Origin: Bacteroidota bacterium
GTDB taxonomy: Bacteria; Bacteroidota; Ignavibacteria; Ignavibacteriales; Ignavibacteriaceae
Reading direction: 5' to 3'
Assembly: GCA_024278655.1 (NCBI GenBank)
Contig: JAJRSV010000448.1
Coordinates: 1-6,920, forward strand
DNA: 6,920 bases
A program made the translations under genes and the position numbers. Positions 4,517 through 6,920 of this stretch are shown here, one piece after another (position 1 is the first letter of the stretch; each line of letters opens with the position of its first letter). The notes beneath the pieces are model-generated. The model did not search any database and was not told the DNA's origin. It saw nothing but the letters and a program-made list of their open reading frames with translations.

Positions 4517-5654
4517 TTCACCATTAATACAGCCCGATCAGCATTGGGTATTATGGGCTGTACTTTTTTCGGCTGCGGCATTCGGTGTATTGGCTGAGAA
4601 AACAAAATGGGGGGCAAAACTTTCGGCGGTTGTTATTACTATTCTTGCAACGTTCGTACTTTCGAACCTGTCTGTCATTCCGACAGATGCACCATCGTAT
4701 GATATAGTTTGGTCGTACCTTGTTCCTATCGCAATACCGCTTCTGCTTTTCAAAGCCGATATGAGAAAAATAATTAAGGAAGCGGGTCCCACACTGCTTG
4801 CTTTTACATTTGGTGCTGTCGGCACCGTGCTCGGTACTTTCATCGCTTTTTACATTATACCGTTAGGAGCCGAAGGATGGAAACTTGCAGGCATATTCTG
4901 CTCTACTTACATCGGCGGCTCTATGAATTTTGTTGCATCGGCTGAAGCACTTCAGTTAAAATCAGGCGAATTGTTAACTGCCGGAGTTGCTGCCGATAAC
5001 CTGATGATGACGATTTATTTCATCATTCTTTTTGCAATACCGTCGGTTAAGTTTCTTACCAAACGTTTCCCTACTCATCACGAAGACAACAAAGACGAAA
5101 TAAACGAAACTTACCACGAAACTGAAGACGACAACAAAATCGAACTGACGGATATGGCAAAAGCACTTGCAATTTCAATTTCGGTATGTGCTGTGGGTTT
5201 TGCACTTGCCGGCTTAAGCGGAATAAAAGGAACCGGCATTCTTATAATTACGGCAATAGTGGTTCTGATTGCCACCTTGTTCCCGAAGCAACTCGGTGCT
5301 ATAAAGGGAGCCGATAAAATAGGCACTTTGCTTATGCAGGTTTTCTTTGCTGCAATTGGTGCAAGTGCTAATGTAATTGTTGTGATTAAAGTAGGACCGG
5401 TACTCTTCGTGTTTGCAGCGGTTATCTTGTTTGTTCACTTATCGTTTATTCTTATTGCGGGCAAGCTATTCAAACTCGATTTGGCTGAAATTGTAATCGC
5501 TTCGAATGCGAATATGGGCGGACCTACAACAGCAGCCGCAATGGCTGTAGCAAAAAAATGGAAAGCGCTTGTTATTCCTGCAATACTTTGTGGAACCTTA
5601 GGTTACGCGGTTGCAACATTTATAGGCGTTGCAGTCGGATACTGGCTCAGGTAA
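4509..5654 (+). CDS. DUF819 (YjcL-like) integral membrane protein, probable carrier, TTG start
   Basis: The 381-residue protein has about ten or more membrane segments in two halves joined by a charged loop. Both halves carry a similar glycine-rich motif: GGSMNFVASAEAL at 136-148 and SNANMGGPTTAAAMAVA at 332-348. This is characteristic of DUF819 and suggests an internally duplicated carrier with two half-helix re-entrant motifs. The central loop (188-211) has nine acidic residues and three histidines and probably faces the cytoplasm. Transport activity in this family is inferred; the substrate is unknown. TTG 4509 is the only reasonable start: the upstream in-frame stop is at 4482-4484, no ATG or GTG lies between, and the first internal ATG (near residue 85) would remove two or more spans. 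The overlap TTGTTTGA couples it to the binding-protein gene. NhaA follows after 63 bp. Confidence 0.83.
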   Translation: MFDSPLIQPDQHWVLWAVLFSAAAFGVLAEKTKWGAKLSAVVITILATFVLSNLSVIPTDAPSYDIVWSYLVPIAIPLLLFKADMRKIIKEAGPTLLAFTFGAVGTVLGTFIAFYIIPLGAEGWKLAGIFCSTYIGGSMNFVASAEALQLKSGELLTAGVAADNLMMTIYFIILFAIPSVKFLTKRFPTHHEDNKDEINETYHETEDDNKIELTDMAKALAISISVCAVGFALAGLSGIKGTGILIITAIVVLIATLFPKQLGAIKGADKIGTLLMQVFFAAIGASANVIVVIKVGPVLFVFAAVILFVHLSFILIAGKLFKLDLAEIVIASNANMGGPTTAAAMAVAKKWKALVIPAILCGTLGYAVATFIGVAVGYWLR

Positions 5655-5684
5655 TATTTCCAAAAAGAAATTCTTATTTTTAAA

Positions 5685-5697
5685 TGAAATGATTTCA
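5685..5697. promoter_or_regulatory. Short perfect palindrome before nhaA
   Basis: TGAAAT and ATTTCA form perfect 6-bp arms around a single G, 20 bp upstream of the nhaA start. A second small symmetry, AAGAA-A-TTCTT, lies just before it (5665-5675 approx.). Both are AT-rich and could be chance; they might form an operator or a weak hairpin between the DUF819 gene and nhaA. No clear promoter is visible in this 63-bp gap, so nhaA may be read from upstream. Confidence 0.25.
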
Positions 5698-5717
5698 ACA
5701 ACAACCAACATCGGAAA

Positions 5718-6920
5718 ATGAAAAGAGAAAAAGAACCAATCGAGGTTTTATTAAAACCCATCAACGATTTTCTTCACAAAGAAGCAAGCGGTGGAATTTT
5801 ATTAATCATCTTTACCGTAATTGCTTTAGTATGGGCTAACAGCGGATGGTCGGATTCTTACCACGACCTCTGGAAAACATATATTTCAATCGATGCCGGC
5901 AAAATCGGTTTGAAGCTGTCTCTCCATCATTGGATAAACGACGGCTTGATGGTAATATTCTTTTTTGTAGTCGGACTTGAGATTAAGCGCGAGTTGTTAG
6001 TCGGCGAACTATCTTCCCTTAAAAAAGCATCGCTTCCCGTTGCAGGAGCAATCGGCGGGATGCTGCTTCCTGCTCTGTTTTATTTTATGTTTAATGCAGG
6101 AACCGAAGCCGCAAACGGATGGGGAGTTCCGATGGCTACCGATATAGCTTTCGTTATCGGTATTCTTGCTATACTCGGTTCGCGCGTACCGATTGGTTTG
6201 AAGGTGTTTGTTGTTTCGCTTGCAATTGCAGACGACATTGGTGCTGTGATGGTAATAGCTATATTCTACACTTCGCAAATTTCTATGAGTGCCTTGCTGG
6301 CGGCAGCGGCTATTTTAGTTCTGCTTGCAGTTGCAAATAAGTTGGGAGTTAAAAGTTTAATCATCTATTCTATACTTGGTTTGTTTTTGTGGCTTGCTGT
6401 GCTTCAGTCCGGTATTCATGCAACCATAGCCGGTGTGCTGCTTGCGTTTACAATTCCCGCAAAGTCAAGAATTAACACTAAAAAGTTTTCCGATAAAACC
6501 AAAGACTTGTTAAGTAAATTCGAAAGTGCGGGCGAACACGGCGAAAATGTTTTAACCAACGAAAGCCGGCAGACCGATGTGATGGCAATTGAAGAAAACT
6601 GTAAAAAAGTATTAACACCACTTCAGCGGTTTGAACATGGCTTGCATCCGTGGAGTTCGTTTTTAATTATGCCTTTGTTTGCACTTGCAAACGCTGGTGT
6701 AACTTTAAAAGGAATTGACCTGGGTGCGGCTATCACAAGCCCGGTAAGTCTCGGCATTATTGCCGGATTATTCCTCGGCAAGCAGCTTGGGATTTTTGCC
6801 TTCGCCTGGTTAGCCGTTAAAATGAAGATCGCTTCGCTACCCGAAGGTGTTAGCTGGAAGAAAATTTACGGCGCGGGAATTTTAGCAGGAATTGGTTTTA
6901 CGATGTCATTATTCATAGCC
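5718..6920 (+). CDS. nhaA: Na+/H+ antiporter NhaA (3' end beyond the window)
   Basis: The frame is open from ATG 5718 to the last base, giving 401 residues without a stop. It is clearly NhaA, the inner-membrane antiporter that expels Na+ in exchange for about two H+. Key features, with E. coli equivalents from known alignments: FFFVVGLEIKREL with E88 and E92 (E78 and E82), ATDIAF with D142 (D133), LAIADDIGAV with the ion-binding pair D172 and D173 (D163 and D164), QSGIHATIAGV with H234 (H225), and GLFLGKQLG with K355 (K300). All essential residues are present. The loop between IPAK (about 249) and HPW (310-312) is about 60 residues, against fewer than 20 in E. coli, a longer form common in Bacteroidota-like bacteria. 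The ATG follows GGAAA. About 30-50 residues should be missing at the C-terminus. It protects against sodium and alkaline stress. Confidence 0.95.
   Translation, partial: MKREKEPIEVLLKPINDFLHKEASGGILLIIFTVIALVWANSGWSDSYHDLWKTYISIDAGKIGLKLSLHHWINDGLMVIFFFVVGLEIKRELLVGELSSLKKASLPVAGAIGGMLLPALFYFMFNAGTEAANGWGVPMATDIAFVIGILAILGSRVPIGLKVFVVSLAIADDIGAVMVIAIFYTSQISMSALLAAAAILVLLAVANKLGVKSLIIYSILGLFLWLAVLQSGIHATIAGVLLAFTIPAKSRINTKKFSDKTKDLLSKFESAGEHGENVLTNESRQTDVMAIEENCKKVLTPLQRFEHGLHPWSSFLIMPLFALANAGVTLKGIDLGAAITSPVSLGIIAGLFLGKQLGIFAFAWLAVKMKIASLPEGVSWKKIYGAGILAGIGFTMSLFIA

Noticed and set aside
4390..5438. Minus-strand frames opposite the thiamine-binding and DUF819 genes
   Set aside because: They are antisense shadows with low-complexity products; the plus-strand genes are well supported.
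6009..6340. Frames on both strands inside nhaA
   Set aside because: The nhaA frame is intact across this region with all catalytic residues, and the alternative products are cysteine- and serine-rich nonsense.

Overview
The window is moderately AT-rich bacterial DNA with very AT-rich gaps between genes. Most starts lack a clear Shine-Dalgarno sequence, two transporters start at TTG, and NhaA carries a long extra loop. The protein flavour and this start usage fit the Bacteroidota/Ignavibacteria (FCB) group. That is an inference from style; no rRNA or phylogenetic marker is present.

Layout, left to right. (1) 1-70, minus strand: the first 23 codons of a TetR-family repressor, with a promoter (131-104) and a palindromic operator (83-102) placed for autorepression. 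(2) 132-440: a non-coding gap holding a patch of nested inverted repeats (208-277). (3) 441-1064: a YgjV-type membrane protein fused to a GNAT-like C-terminal domain. (4) 1059-1341, minus strand: an intact small antitoxin followed by a VapC (PIN) toxin cut off after 36 codons, that is, a decayed toxin-antitoxin module. (5) 1565-2971: a hotdog thioesterase, then an AEC-family permease starting at TTG. (6) 3047-4080: a DUF2721 membrane protein, an overlapping 55-residue membrane microprotein and a DinB-fold protein, behind a near-consensus promoter whose -35 box lies across the permease stop codon. (7) 4202-6920: an MTH1187-type thiamine-binding protein with a strong ribosome binding site, an overlapping DUF819 permease that starts at TTG, and an NhaA Na+/H+ antiporter running off the right edge.

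Region 7 is the most coherent functional unit. A soluble binding protein of the thiamine-binding superfamily is translationally coupled to an uncharacterised carrier, with a sodium/proton antiporter 63 bp downstream. A sodium- or proton-driven carrier for thiamine or a related compound is a reasonable hypothesis, but nothing in the sequence proves the substrate. The rest looks like ordinary accessory and housekeeping genes with one eroded toxin-antitoxin locus. I found no CRISPR array, insertion sequence, tRNA or rRNA.
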